64,000 nucleotides of DNA, taken from contig DAOUHB010000151.1 in NCBI GenBank assembly GCA_034428935.1, positions 32,174 through 96,173 on the forward strand. The letters run 5' to 3'. This DNA is from JAAYZQ01 sp034428935 (GTDB taxonomy: Bacteria > Chloroflexota > Anaerolineae > JAAYZQ01). Below, piece after piece: positions 33,096 through 40,848 of this stretch (positions are counted from its first letter, which is position 1; each line of letters begins with the position of its first letter). Both the position numbers and the translations under genes were made by a program. The notes under the pieces were generated by a model. It had not been told where the DNA came from. It made no database searches and saw nothing but the letters and a program-made list of their open reading frames with translations.

Positions 33096-34205
33096 ATGAA
33101 CGTTTTCTGCCCTGAGTGTGGTTCCAGAACGCTCTTGTCGCCGGAGAAGTGGCGCTGCTCCTGCGGCGCTGCCTGGGAGCCCCTTGAGTTGGCCCGGTTC
33201 GACCCCGATCTTGTCCGCCAATCTGACCCTTCTCTTTGGCGCTACCACCGGCTCTACGAGCTTGATTTCGCAGAACCCGTGGTGCGCATGGGGACCGGGA
33301 GCACCCCCCTCCTGGCCGCCAATCTGGCCGGGCGCGAGGTCCTGCTCAAGCTCGAGTACGTGGCTCCTACTGCGTCCTTCAAGGACCGGGGTACAGAGGT
33401 GATGATCAATGTCCTGGCCCACCAGCACGTAACCCAGGTGGCGGATGATTCCTCGGGCAATGCGGGCGCCTCGGTAGCCGCCTTTGCGGCGCGCGCCGGC
33501 ATGAGGGCCGAGATCTATGTTCCCGCCTATGCTTCGCCCGCCAAGCAGGCCCAGATCGCCGTGTATGGCGCCGAGGTGAAGCCGGTCCCCGGTCCTCGCG
33601 CGAACGCCAAGAAGGCTGCCCTGGAGGCAATCAAGCGCGGGGTCGTGCTTGCTTCTCATGCCTACCATCCGGGGTTTCTGCTCGGGCAACAGTCGCTCGC
33701 CTGGGAGCTCTGGGAACAACTGGGCCGCAAAGCTCCCGACTGGTACGTCGTGCCCGTTGGGCAGGGTGTCCATCTTCTCGGTGTATGGCTGGGCTTCAAG
33801 AGGCTGCACGCGGCCGGCCTGGTGAAACGGGCGCCGAGGATGATCGGGGTCCAGGCCAAGGTCCTGGCGCCCCTTGTCGAAGCCCTTGCGGCGGGACTCG
33901 ACAAGGTACCGGGCGTTACGCCCACCAGCCGCAGCCTGGCCGAAGGCCTGGCCATCGCCTCCCCGGTTCGCGGCCGGCGGTTGTTGCAGGCGGTGCGAGA
34001 ATCGGGTGGTACGTGCCTGTCCGTCTCGGAGGATGCGATTCAAGCAGCCCATCGTGAGCTGGCTCATCAGGGCCTGTACGTCGAGCCGACGAGCGCAACG
34101 GTGGTCGCTGCGCTGCCGGCGGTGGTCGAGCTCACGCAGCCAGGAGACGTCATCGTGGTACCGCTGACCGGCAGCGGGCTCAAGGGCAGCCCTACGCTCG
34201 ACTAG
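33096..34205 (+). CDS. threonine synthase-like PLP enzyme
   Basis: This 369-residue fold-type II PLP enzyme has a short N-terminal zinc ribbon (CPECG at 5-9, CSCG at 21-24), the PLP Lys96 in PTASFKDRGTEV, DDSSGNAGASVAAFAARAG for phosphate binding, and a C-terminal VVPLTGSGLKGSP. This is the class of threonine synthase that converts O-phosphohomoserine to threonine, although some zinc-ribbon relatives have other beta-elimination substrates. It stands alone between unrelated genes, so I leave out a gene symbol. AAAGGGAAC lies upstream of the ATG. Confidence 0.85.
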   Translation: MNVFCPECGSRTLLSPEKWRCSCGAAWEPLELARFDPDLVRQSDPSLWRYHRLYELDFAEPVVRMGTGSTPLLAANLAGREVLLKLEYVAPTASFKDRGTEVMINVLAHQHVTQVADDSSGNAGASVAAFAARAGMRAEIYVPAYASPAKQAQIAVYGAEVKPVPGPRANAKKAALEAIKRGVVLASHAYHPGFLLGQQSLAWELWEQLGRKAPDWYVVPVGQGVHLLGVWLGFKRLHAAGLVKRAPRMIGVQAKVLAPLVEALAAGLDKVPGVTPTSRSLAEGLAIASPVRGRRLLQAVRESGGTCLSVSEDAIQAAHRELAHQGLYVEPTSATVVAALPAVVELTQPGDVIVVPLTGSGLKGSPTLD

Positions 34206-34218
34206 ACACGACCATTTT

Positions 34219-34286
34219 TGTAATTCTGTACATTACAGTTATTTATATGTTTTTAACTTGACATTATGTGCGATCAGGAATATACT
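34219..34286 (+). promoter_or_regulatory. promoter and palindrome before the CPBP gene
   Basis: A perfect TTGACA (34258-34263) and TATACT (34281-34286) are 17 bases apart in an AT-rich stretch unlike its surroundings. Just upstream TGTAAT (34219-34224) and ATTACA (34232-34237) form a palindrome that could be an activator or repressor site. Confidence 0.65.
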
Positions 34287-34418
34287 GAAGCGGCATCGTC
34301 TGTAACCTTCAGCCTCTGATTCCCTCGTGTATCGCGGCTGGTGGGACGACTTTCGCGTCAGCGCCAGTACCACTCGGCACTGCCAAAGGAAACAGGGAGT
34401 AAACAAGGGGAGGCGATA

Positions 34419-35123
34419 ATGAGCAGACACTGGCGGAACGTTCTGATCGTATCTTTGATCATGATCCTCGTAGTAGGGCCCTGTTTTGCCATAATCCCCA
34501 ACTACCTCGTAGATAACTTTGGTACGGATACGGCGATATTCTGGCAAATGGTGAGCTTTTTCCTCGCGCTGAGCATCTCCTTGATCGTTACTGTAGTTTT
34601 GATTCGTACCCAGAAAATTGGTTTGACCAGGATTGGCCTTTTTGCTCCTTCACCCTGGTATGCAGTGCTCGTCGGCGTGCTGACGGGTATCTTCTGGGCC
34701 TATTCGTCTACATTTTACCTGAGAGGCCTGGATCCCGACGCCGACGTTATGAGCCTGTGGTTGAGGTTTGATCCTCTGCGCTTTTTTCTCATCATTGTCG
34801 GGCCGATCGGAGCCTGTGTGGAGGATTTCATAACCCGTGGGTTTGTGATGAGTGAACTGAGAGAGGCCAGGATTCCTTCCTGGTTGCAACTGGTCTTTTC
34901 CAGCCTGCTGTTTGCTCTTTACCATAGCATCTGGATGGTGCCGATTATCGGCATCTACTTTCTGTACAGTTTCGTTGCCAGTTTCTTCTATGGCGCGCTC
35001 CTGGCCTGGCTCTATTTCCTCGGCAAGCGAAGCCTGACTCCGGTCATGCTTTCTCACGGCCTGGCCGTGCTCATAGGCGAACCCATCTTGACCTATATGT
35101 TGATCCAGACTTTTGCGATCTAG
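34419..35123 (+). CDS. CPBP family intramembrane metalloprotease
   Basis: This 234-residue protein has about seven membrane helices. The CPBP (Abi/Rce1-like) motifs are present: CVEDFITRGFVM (a variant of the EExxxR motif with Asp for the second Glu), FALYHS and LSHGLAV with the conserved His residues. Members are CAAX-like proteases or bacteriocin-immunity factors. The gene is lower in GC than its neighbours, and with its AT-rich promoter may be a horizontally acquired unit. GGGGAGG precedes the ATG. Confidence 0.85.
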   Translation: MSRHWRNVLIVSLIMILVVGPCFAIIPNYLVDNFGTDTAIFWQMVSFFLALSISLIVTVVLIRTQKIGLTRIGLFAPSPWYAVLVGVLTGIFWAYSSTFYLRGLDPDADVMSLWLRFDPLRFFLIIVGPIGACVEDFITRGFVMSELREARIPSWLQLVFSSLLFALYHSIWMVPIIGIYFLYSFVASFFYGALLAWLYFLGKRSLTPVMLSHGLAVLIGEPILTYMLIQTFAI

Positions 35124-35136
35124 ACGCAGCGGCCTG

Positions 35137-35245
35137 CGTCTACACACAGCGGCGACCGAGGTACACCTCATAGTAGCTGCCGGGGCGGACGCCTCCGCAG
35201 GGGCTGTTGTGGAGCTGGTTGTGCTCGCAGCTTGAACTTGCCTGC
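35137..35245 (-). pseudogene. fragment of an MTHFR C-terminal-domain gene (copy 3)
   Basis: On the minus strand this reads SCEHNQLHNSPCGGVRPGS then YYEVYLGRRCV and a stop (TAG) where the intact gene has Trp (RCVW). It covers only the central Cys-rich block of the intact gene at 43730-44260 and shares the SCE(Q/H)NQLHNSPCGG start with the fragment at 36129-36400. Confidence 0.65.
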
Positions 35246-35333
35246 GCGCTCTCGTTCTCACTATAGGAACACGGATGGACAAGCAGAGTGGCCGAGTCCA
35301 GCAATTGTCAGAATCGCTGCTTTCGGCACAAGT

Positions 35334-35362
35334 TTGACCCTAACCGCGCTGTGTGTTATACT
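35334..35362 (+). promoter_or_regulatory. promoter of the second toxin-antitoxin pair
   Basis: TTGACC (35334-35339) and TATACT (35357-35362) are 17 bases apart, about 45 bases before the antitoxin start. Confidence 0.6.
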
Positions 35363-35406
35363 GCGATCATGCTGAGGTCATCACTTATGGAAGCGGAGGT
35401 ACAGTT

Positions 35407-35652
35407 GTGGGCAAAACAATGACGGCTGTTTTCGATGGTCGTGTTCTGCGCCCCGAATCACCGGTCGATCTGGAGCCCGATACTCGCTACCTGGTCACAC
35501 TTGAAGCAATATCGCCACTGAGCACAGAAATGGACGCCTGGTCCTTGCTTGAGATCTTGGCAGGCACCATCGAGGCGCCAAAAGACTGGGCCAGTGAGCA
35601 CGATCACTATTTGTACGGAGTACCCAAACGCCAAGGTGAGGCTGACAGATGA
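35407..35652 (+). CDS. DUF104/AF2212-like antitoxin
   Basis: This 81-residue protein starts with the beta-strand pair MTAVFDGRVLRPESPVDLEPDTRYLVTLE, typical of DUF104 (AF2212-like) antitoxins, followed by a polar tail that would wrap the toxin. The GTG at 35407 has GGAGG 7 bases upstream; the ATG at 35419 is an alternative. It overlaps the PIN toxin gene by 4 bases. Confidence 0.8.
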   Translation: MGKTMTAVFDGRVLRPESPVDLEPDTRYLVTLEAISPLSTEMDAWSLLEILAGTIEAPKDWASEHDHYLYGVPKRQGEADR

Positions 35653-36065
35653 GCGGGGCTCGCCTGCTCCTGGACACAGCCTTTGTCCAGGCACTACTCA
35701 ACCGCCATGACCAACACCATGATCGGGCACTGACCCTTCTACCGAGCGTCCAGGCCGCCGCTGAGGTTTGGATCACGGAAGCGGTTCTGGTCGAAATTGG
35801 TAATGCATTGAGTACCTTCCACCGCGAGGCTGCAGCGGCATTTGTCGAGCAGTGCTACCACACGGCAAATATGCGCGTGGTGACCATTGATACTCCTCTG
35901 CTGTTACGAGCCCTGCAATTATACCGTTCTCGTCCAGACAAGACCTGGGGGTTGACGGATTGCATTTCCTTTGTCGTGATGCAGGAGAACAAGTTGACCG
36001 ACGCGGTCACGACTGATCAGCATTTTGTCCAGGCTGGGTATCAGGCTCTGCTGTCAGGAGGCTGA
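35649..36065 (+). CDS. VapC-type PIN-domain toxin
   Basis: This 138-residue PIN protein has the acidic metal ligands Asp9 (LLLDTAF), Glu in VLVEIGNALS, Asp in GLTDCISFVVM and Asp in TTDQHFVQAG. It is the toxin of the pair with the preceding DUF104-type antitoxin. The pair sits between two broken MTHFR C-terminal-domain fragments, which suggests insertion of a mobile cassette. Confidence 0.88.
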   Translation: MSGARLLLDTAFVQALLNRHDQHHDRALTLLPSVQAAAEVWITEAVLVEIGNALSTFHREAAAAFVEQCYHTANMRVVTIDTPLLLRALQLYRSRPDKTWGLTDCISFVVMQENKLTDAVTTDQHFVQAGYQALLSGG

Positions 36066-36128
36066 ACTCGGAGAATATAGATCTGGCACAAAAGATCGGG
36101 CTTGCGCCTTTGGACGGGCAGTGTAGCC

Positions 36129-36400
36129 CTATACTCTCTGTTTACCCAGTCCTGCTTTCACCCCCAGGCGGCCGGTCCGCCCCGTCAGCATGTTTATCCA
36201 CGCCGACGTCCCCTCCAGCCGCCAGTCCACCGCCGGCTGCACCAGGTGGATGCCGTCGCCATAGATTTGCATTTTGCGCGAGCGCTCCCACTCCTGGGTC
36301 CAGACGCAGCGGCGGTCGGGGTAGACTTCGCAACAGCCGCTGGGGCGGACGCCGCCGCAGGGGCTGTTGTGGAGCTGGTTCTGCTCGCAACTCGTGGACC
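36129..36400 (-). pseudogene. fragment of an MTHFR C-terminal-domain gene (copy 2)
   Basis: The minus strand encodes CEQNQLHNSPCGGVRPSG, CCEVYPDRRCVWTQEWERS and VDWRLEGTSAWINMLTG, nearly identical in DNA to the 3' half of the intact gene at 43730-44260 over about 235 bases. It lacks the N-terminal half (CxxC region CPMTCPK), so it is a 5'-truncated duplicate. Confidence 0.75.
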
Positions 36401-36464
36401 GGCACAGCCCCGTTCTGGTCGTGAGTGGAAATGACGGACGAAACAGCGCTCGTTTGAATCCACC

Positions 36465-36493
36465 TTGACGCGCGGGGGCATGTATGGTAGACT
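36465..36493 (+). promoter_or_regulatory. promoter of the N-ATPase operon
   Basis: TTGACG (36465-36470) and TAGACT (36488-36493) are 17 bases apart. The 5' leader of about 275 bases before atpD has no reading frame with a good start and no riboswitch I recognise. Confidence 0.5.
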
Positions 36494-36770
36494 TGTCGTG
36501 GATACTTGCGTGCTCTCCACGCGCGCAGTCGCATCGCTGCGAGCCCAACCGCAAACAGTCGATTCGGCAGCGCTCATCCCCACACCACTTCTCTGTCAAA
36601 GGGTCCGCGCTGCCACCGTCGGACCGGACTGCTGCCCTTGTTTGAGGAGAAACGATTCTGTTTGCCATGCAGCCCCAGCATCATCAGGGCCTGAACGAGG
36701 CGACAACGGTCGAGACGGGTCAGCTCTGCCGGCCCGAGGCCGAACAGTCAGGGGACAGAGAGGCATCGAG

Positions 36771-38180
36771 TTGGTAAACAAAGGGATCGTGGTCAGGATT
36801 GCCGGCGTCGTGGTCGACGTCGAGTTTGCCGAGGGCAACCTGCCCAGCATCTACAACGCGCTGACCCTGGAGCGCCCGGGCACTGAGGACCAGGAAGCGA
36901 CCGAGCTCGTGTTGGAGGTCCAGGAGCACGTGGACCCCGACACGGTGCGCGCCATCGCCATGAGTGGCACCTCGGGGCTGCGCCGTGGCCTGGCAGTGCA
37001 GGACACCGGCCACCCCATCCGCGTACCTGTCGGCCGCTCGACGCTGGGGCGCGTGTTCAACGTTCTGGGCCAGCCCATCGACGAAAGCCCCATGGACGAC
37101 GACGTGGAGCGCCGCTCCATCCACGCCTCGGCGCCGCCCCTGCGAGAGCGTGAGGTGGTCACGGAGCCGTTTATCACCGGCGTCAAGGCCATCGACTTGC
37201 TCACCCCTTACCCACATGGCGGCAAGATCGGCCTCTTTGGTGGTGCCGGGGTGGGCAAGACGCTGCTCATGATCGAGCTGATGCGCCACACCATCCGCGA
37301 GCACTCGGGCATCGCCCTGTTTGCCGGGGTGGGTGAGCGCAGCCGCGAGGGAAATGACCTGTGGCTGGAAATGCAAGAGAGCGGCGTCATCGACAGCACC
37401 GTCCTGGTGTTTGGGCAGATGAACGAGCCGCCCGGAGCGCGACTGCGCACCCCACTGACCGCGCTGACCATGGCTGAATATTTCCGCGATTACGAGCGGC
37501 GCTCGGTTCTCCTCTTTCTCGACAACATCTTTCGTTACATCCAGGCCGGCTCCGAGGTCTCGGCCCTCCTCGGCCGGCTGCCCAGCGCCGTGGGCTACCA
37601 GCCGACCCTGGAGAGCGAGATGGGCCAACTGCAAGAACGGATCAGCACCACCAGCCGTGGCAGCGTCACCTCCGTCCAGGCTGTCTACGTCCCTGCCGAC
37701 GACATCACCGACCCCGCCGTGGTCGCCACCTTTGCCCACCTGGACGCGTCCACCGTCCTGTCGCGCAGCCTGTCCAGCCAGGGCCTCTACCCGGCCATCG
37801 ACCCCCTGCAGTCCAATAGCACGCTGCTGACTCCCAAGGCCGTGGGCAAAGAGCACTACGAGATTGCCACCGGCGTGCGTACCCTGCTAGCCCGCTACGA
37901 AGAGCTCCAGGACGTCATCGCCATCCTGGGCATGGAGGAGCTGAGCGAAGAGGATCGGGACGCGGTGCTCCGCGCGCGGCGCATCCAGCGCTTTTTGACC
38001 CAGCCCTTTTTCGTTTCCGAGCAGTTCACCGGCATGCCCGGCCGTTACGTGCAGTTGCATGACACCCTGCGCGGCTTTCGCCAGATCCTCGAGGGCGAAC
38101 ACGACGACCTGGCCGAGCAGGCGTTCTACATGGTAGGCACCATCGACGAGGCCGTGGCCAAGGGTAGGCGCAATGGCTGA
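36771..38180 (+). CDS. atpD: N-ATPase beta subunit
   Basis: This 469-residue catalytic subunit has Walker A GLFGGAGVGKTLL, the catalytic Glu in VGERSREGNDLW, Walker B VLLFLDNIFRYIQAGSEVSALLG and the DDITDPAV block. It starts VNKGIVVRIAGVVVDVEF. The TTG at 36771 is chosen because an AGAGAGG site lies upstream and homology begins there; the frame is open much further upstream without beta homology. It is the first gene of an N-ATPase operon (order D-C-Q-R-B-E-F-A-G), an extra, often laterally moved F-type ATPase that exists beside the main ATP synthase. It overlaps atpC by 8 bases. Confidence 0.95.
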   Translation: MVNKGIVVRIAGVVVDVEFAEGNLPSIYNALTLERPGTEDQEATELVLEVQEHVDPDTVRAIAMSGTSGLRRGLAVQDTGHPIRVPVGRSTLGRVFNVLGQPIDESPMDDDVERRSIHASAPPLREREVVTEPFITGVKAIDLLTPYPHGGKIGLFGGAGVGKTLLMIELMRHTIREHSGIALFAGVGERSREGNDLWLEMQESGVIDSTVLVFGQMNEPPGARLRTPLTALTMAEYFRDYERRSVLLFLDNIFRYIQAGSEVSALLGRLPSAVGYQPTLESEMGQLQERISTTSRGSVTSVQAVYVPADDITDPAVVATFAHLDASTVLSRSLSSQGLYPAIDPLQSNSTLLTPKAVGKEHYEIATGVRTLLARYEELQDVIAILGMEELSEEDRDAVLRARRIQRFLTQPFFVSEQFTGMPGRYVQLHDTLRGFRQILEGEHDDLAEQAFYMVGTIDEAVAKGRRNG

Positions 38181-38565
38181 GGCCATGATCCTGCGCATTT
38201 CCACCCCCGAGGCGACGCTCCTCGAGGCCACCGGCGTCATCAGCATCCAGGTGCGCATAGCCGACCTCGGCAGCATCGGCATCCACCCCGGCCACGCACC
38301 GCTGCTCGCCGAGACAGGCGGCGGGCCGTTGCGATACAGCGACCAGGCCGGCGACCACAGCGTGCACGTCGAACCGGGCATCCTGGAGGTCCGCTCCACG
38401 GAGGTGGACGTCTTGACCAGCGGCGCGCAGACCGCTGACCAGGCAGAGGGCGTTTTGCTGGCCGACGGGCAGCAGTTCGACCGCCTGGCCCGGGCGCTGC
38501 TCGCCCGCCTGCGGGCCGGTCCGGATGCCTATGCCGAGCCCGACATGGAGGCAGGGGACCGATGA
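38173..38565 (+). CDS. atpC: N-ATPase epsilon subunit
   Basis: This 130-residue protein matches the epsilon N-terminal beta-sandwich (MILRISTPEATLLEATGVISIQVR, GSIGIHPGHAPLLAETGGGPL, VEPGILEVRSTEVDVLTSG), with a short helical tail. It connects the catalytic head to the rotor. Overlaps with both neighbours show tight translational coupling. Confidence 0.92.
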   Translation: MAEAMILRISTPEATLLEATGVISIQVRIADLGSIGIHPGHAPLLAETGGGPLRYSDQAGDHSVHVEPGILEVRSTEVDVLTSGAQTADQAEGVLLADGQQFDRLARALLARLRAGPDAYAEPDMEAGDR

Positions 38566-38843
38566 GCCGGCGCGACAACGACGAATCGGGCTGGCTCTCG
38601 CTGTGGCGCGAGGCCCTGTTGGCCATGTCGCTTGGTTGGGACCTGGCCGTGCCTATATTTGGCGGCGTGCTCCTCGGCTATTTCCTGGATCGCTTGCTCC
38701 AGACCCGCTACATCATGACCGTCGGCTTGATGGTCCTGGGTGTCGGCGTCAGTTATTACAACCTGGCGCGCTTTATTCGACGGATGGGCCGCGCCGACGA
38801 GGAATCCGAAAAGAAGCTGAAGGAAAAGGGCGAACAGAAGTGA
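38562..38843 (+). CDS. atpQ: N-ATPase AtpQ (AtpI-like) membrane protein
   Basis: This 93-residue protein has two membrane helices (LAVPIFGGVLLGYFLDRLL and IMTVGLMVLGVGVSYYNLARFI) between charged ends, the pattern of the AtpI/AtpZ-like AtpQ of N-ATPase operons. Such proteins are thought to help rotor-ring assembly or ion supply. Its place, between atpC and atpR, is the standard N-ATPase order. Confidence 0.88.
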   Translation: MSRRDNDESGWLSLWREALLAMSLGWDLAVPIFGGVLLGYFLDRLLQTRYIMTVGLMVLGVGVSYYNLARFIRRMGRADEESEKKLKEKGEQK

Positions 38844-39121
38844 CCTACGCATTCTGGTTTTTGGCGGGCGCTGTGCTGGGCACCTTTTATGGGTTGATGC
38901 AACGCTGGACCGTTGACCGGCTGGAGCCGACCGAGGCCGGGCAGGCGCTACTCCTGGTCATCGGTGGAGGCATGCTGCGGCTGTTCGTGGCCGGGATCCT
39001 GTTGTTCTTTGCGCTGCAACAGGGTATCGTCGCGGCCCTGCTGGCCGTGGTCGGGCTCACTCTGACGCGTTGGCTGCTGCTGGCCGCCTGGAACCGGCGG
39101 ACCGACGACGCCCGGGGCTGA
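38840..39121 (+). CDS. atpR: N-ATPase AtpR membrane protein
   Basis: This 93-residue, GTG-started protein has three hydrophobic segments (FWFLAGAVLGTFYGLM, GGGMLRLFVAGILLFFAL, IVAALLAVVGLTLTRWLLLAAW) with conserved Arg residues in the second and third. It is a diagnostic gene of N-ATPase operons; its role is not firmly known. It overlaps atpQ by 4 bases. Confidence 0.88.
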   Translation: MTYAFWFLAGAVLGTFYGLMQRWTVDRLEPTEAGQALLLVIGGGMLRLFVAGILLFFALQQGIVAALLAVVGLTLTRWLLLAAWNRRTDDARG

Positions 39122-39123
39122 CC

Positions 39124-39771
39124 ATGGAAGGGATTTCACCTACCGTCGTTTTCACCGTGGCTGGCATCGACATCCGCGATACCGTCGTTTCGACCTGGAT
39201 CATGATGGCCCTGGTGGTCTCGCTCGCCGCGGTCATTGGTCGGCGCCGGCCGGCTGCGCTGGAGCTCATCGTCGATTTCATCAGCGACACTGTCTCTGAC
39301 ATCATGGGCCGCCCCGCGGCGCCTTACCTGCCGCTGTTGGGCTCGCTGGCCATCTTTATCACCTTTGCCAATATTCTGGGCGTGTTCCCAGGGCTCCAAG
39401 CCCCCACCCGAGACGTGAACACGCCCCTGGGCCTCGCCCTGGTCGTCTTTTTTTCCGTGCACTACTACGGGGTGCGCGCCAAGGGGGTCTTTGGTTACCT
39501 GCGAGACCTGGCGCAGCCCATCTTTTTGCTGCCTCTGGAGATCATTGGCCAGCTCAGCCGCACCCTGTCGTTGAGCCTGCGCCTGTTCGGCAACATCCTC
39601 AGCGCCGAGCTGATCGTGGCCATCATCTTTTCCCTGTTGCCCCTGTTTGTGCCCCTGCCCCTGGTTGGCCTGGGCATTTTTACGGGGCTGCTGCAGGCCT
39701 ACATCTTTACGGCCCTGGCCGCTGTCTATATCGCCAGCGCGATCCAGGCCAACCCCTCACTGCAAGAATAG
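39124..39771 (+). CDS. atpB: N-ATPase subunit a
   Basis: This 215-residue membrane protein is short, as N-ATPase a subunits are. The essential stator Arg lies in LSRTLSLSLRLFGNILSAELIV, and the last helices contain FTGLLQAYIFTALAAVYIASAI. It forms the ion half-channels next to the c ring. AGGAGG for the following atpE gene overlaps its stop. Confidence 0.94.
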   Translation: MEGISPTVVFTVAGIDIRDTVVSTWIMMALVVSLAAVIGRRRPAALELIVDFISDTVSDIMGRPAAPYLPLLGSLAIFITFANILGVFPGLQAPTRDVNTPLGLALVVFFSVHYYGVRAKGVFGYLRDLAQPIFLLPLEIIGQLSRTLSLSLRLFGNILSAELIVAIIFSLLPLFVPLPLVGLGIFTGLLQAYIFTALAAVYIASAIQANPSLQE

Positions 39772-39780
39772 GAGGCCGAG

Positions 39781-40056
39781 TTGTTGGAGAATATGGATCC
39801 CGAAACCCTCATCACCTACATCACTATCATCGTCGCCGGCGCAAGTATCGTCGGCGGCACCGCCGTGCCAGCGTTGGCCGAGGGGCTGTCGGTCATGAAG
39901 GCCATGGAGGCCATCTCTCGCCAGCCCGACGCTGCCCGCAACGTGCGCACGACGTTGCTCATCTCCATGGCGCTGCTCGAATCGACGGCCATCTATGTGC
40001 TACTGGTCGTCTTGATCCTGCTCTTTGCCAACCCGCTCATCGACCGTTTCTTCTAG
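39781..40056 (+). CDS. atpE: N-ATPase subunit c
   Basis: This 91-residue protein forms a two-helix hairpin. Helix 1 (TIIVAGASIVGGTAVPALAEG) lacks the full GxGxGxG pattern; the polar loop is ISRQPDAARN. Helix 2 carries the ion carboxylate Glu67 with Ser68, Thr69 and Tyr72 (ALLESTAIYVLL), the ligand set of Na-type rotors. Helix 1 has Glu34 where Na-type c subunits have Gln. The TTG at 39781 with GGAGG 5 bases upstream is taken as start; ATG at 39793 is possible. Confidence 0.94.
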   Translation: MLENMDPETLITYITIIVAGASIVGGTAVPALAEGLSVMKAMEAISRQPDAARNVRTTLLISMALLESTAIYVLLVVLILLFANPLIDRFF

Positions 40057-40065
40057 AGGTGTGCC

Positions 40066-40848
40066 ATGTTCCTGGAACTGGATCTAGCCACGATCCTCCT
40101 CGAGATCGCCAACTTTTTGGTGCTCACCGCCCTGCTCTACTATTTTCTGTTCCGGCCCGTGCTGCAGCGGGTCGAAGAGCGGGCCGCAGAAAAGCAGCGG
40201 TTGATCGAAAAAGCCAGGGAGGACCGCCAGCAGGCCGCCGAGATGCGTGCCGAGGTGGAAGCACACCTCGAAGCGTTGGACGACCGCGTCTCTGACATTC
40301 TGGAGGAGGCCCGCAACCGGATCGAGACCGAGAGACGCCAGGTCATGGATGCCGTGCGCCGCGAGGCCAACGACATCCTGGCCCAGGCGCGACGCGAGGG
40401 TCGCCAGGTCCGCGAGCAGCAGGTTAGCCGCTTCCACCAGGATCTGTTAGAGACCGTCATGACCGTCAGCCGGTACCTCATCCGCCAGGCCGCGCCCGAG
40501 CAAGTGCACGACCAGCTCCTGCAGCAGCTCAACGAGCGCGCCTGGGAAATGGGCCACAAAGAGACCGACCTGCTCCAGTCTCTGCGCCGCTCGTTGGGCG
40601 AGCACCATCCCACCGCCCGCATTACCACGGCGCGCGCCCTGTCGGCCGAACAACAGCGCGACCTGGTGCGGACCTTTAGCGCCGTGGCCGACCATGCGGT
40701 CAGCGTCGATATCGAGGTCGATCCAGGGTTGGCCGCAGGTGCCCGGGTGCGCCTGGGTGACCTGGTGCTGGAGAATTCCATCGCCGGCCGCCTCGAAGCC
40801 CTGCGAGAAGACGTGTTGAACCGCATAGAGGAATCGACGAGTGGCTGA
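40066..40848 (+). CDS. atpF: N-ATPase subunit b/delta fusion
   Basis: This 260-residue protein has an N-terminal membrane helix (ILLEIANFLVLTALLYYFLF), a long charged coiled coil (about 30-125: ERAAEKQRLIEKAREDRQQA onward) and a C-terminal delta-like domain (ITTARALSAEQQRDLVRTF). N-ATPase operons lack a separate delta gene because it is fused to b in this way. It overlaps atpA by 8 bases. Confidence 0.92.
   Translation: MFLELDLATILLEIANFLVLTALLYYFLFRPVLQRVEERAAEKQRLIEKAREDRQQAAEMRAEVEAHLEALDDRVSDILEEARNRIETERRQVMDAVRREANDILAQARREGRQVREQQVSRFHQDLLETVMTVSRYLIRQAAPEQVHDQLLQQLNERAWEMGHKETDLLQSLRRSLGEHHPTARITTARALSAEQQRDLVRTFSAVADHAVSVDIEVDPGLAAGARVRLGDLVLENSIAGRLEALREDVLNRIEESTSG

Noticed and set aside
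36500..36770. c-di-AMP (ydaO-type) riboswitch before the N-ATPase operon
   Set aside because: Expected because a c-di-AMP receptor-like gene is in the operon, but the conserved riboswitch sequence blocks are not present in the leader.
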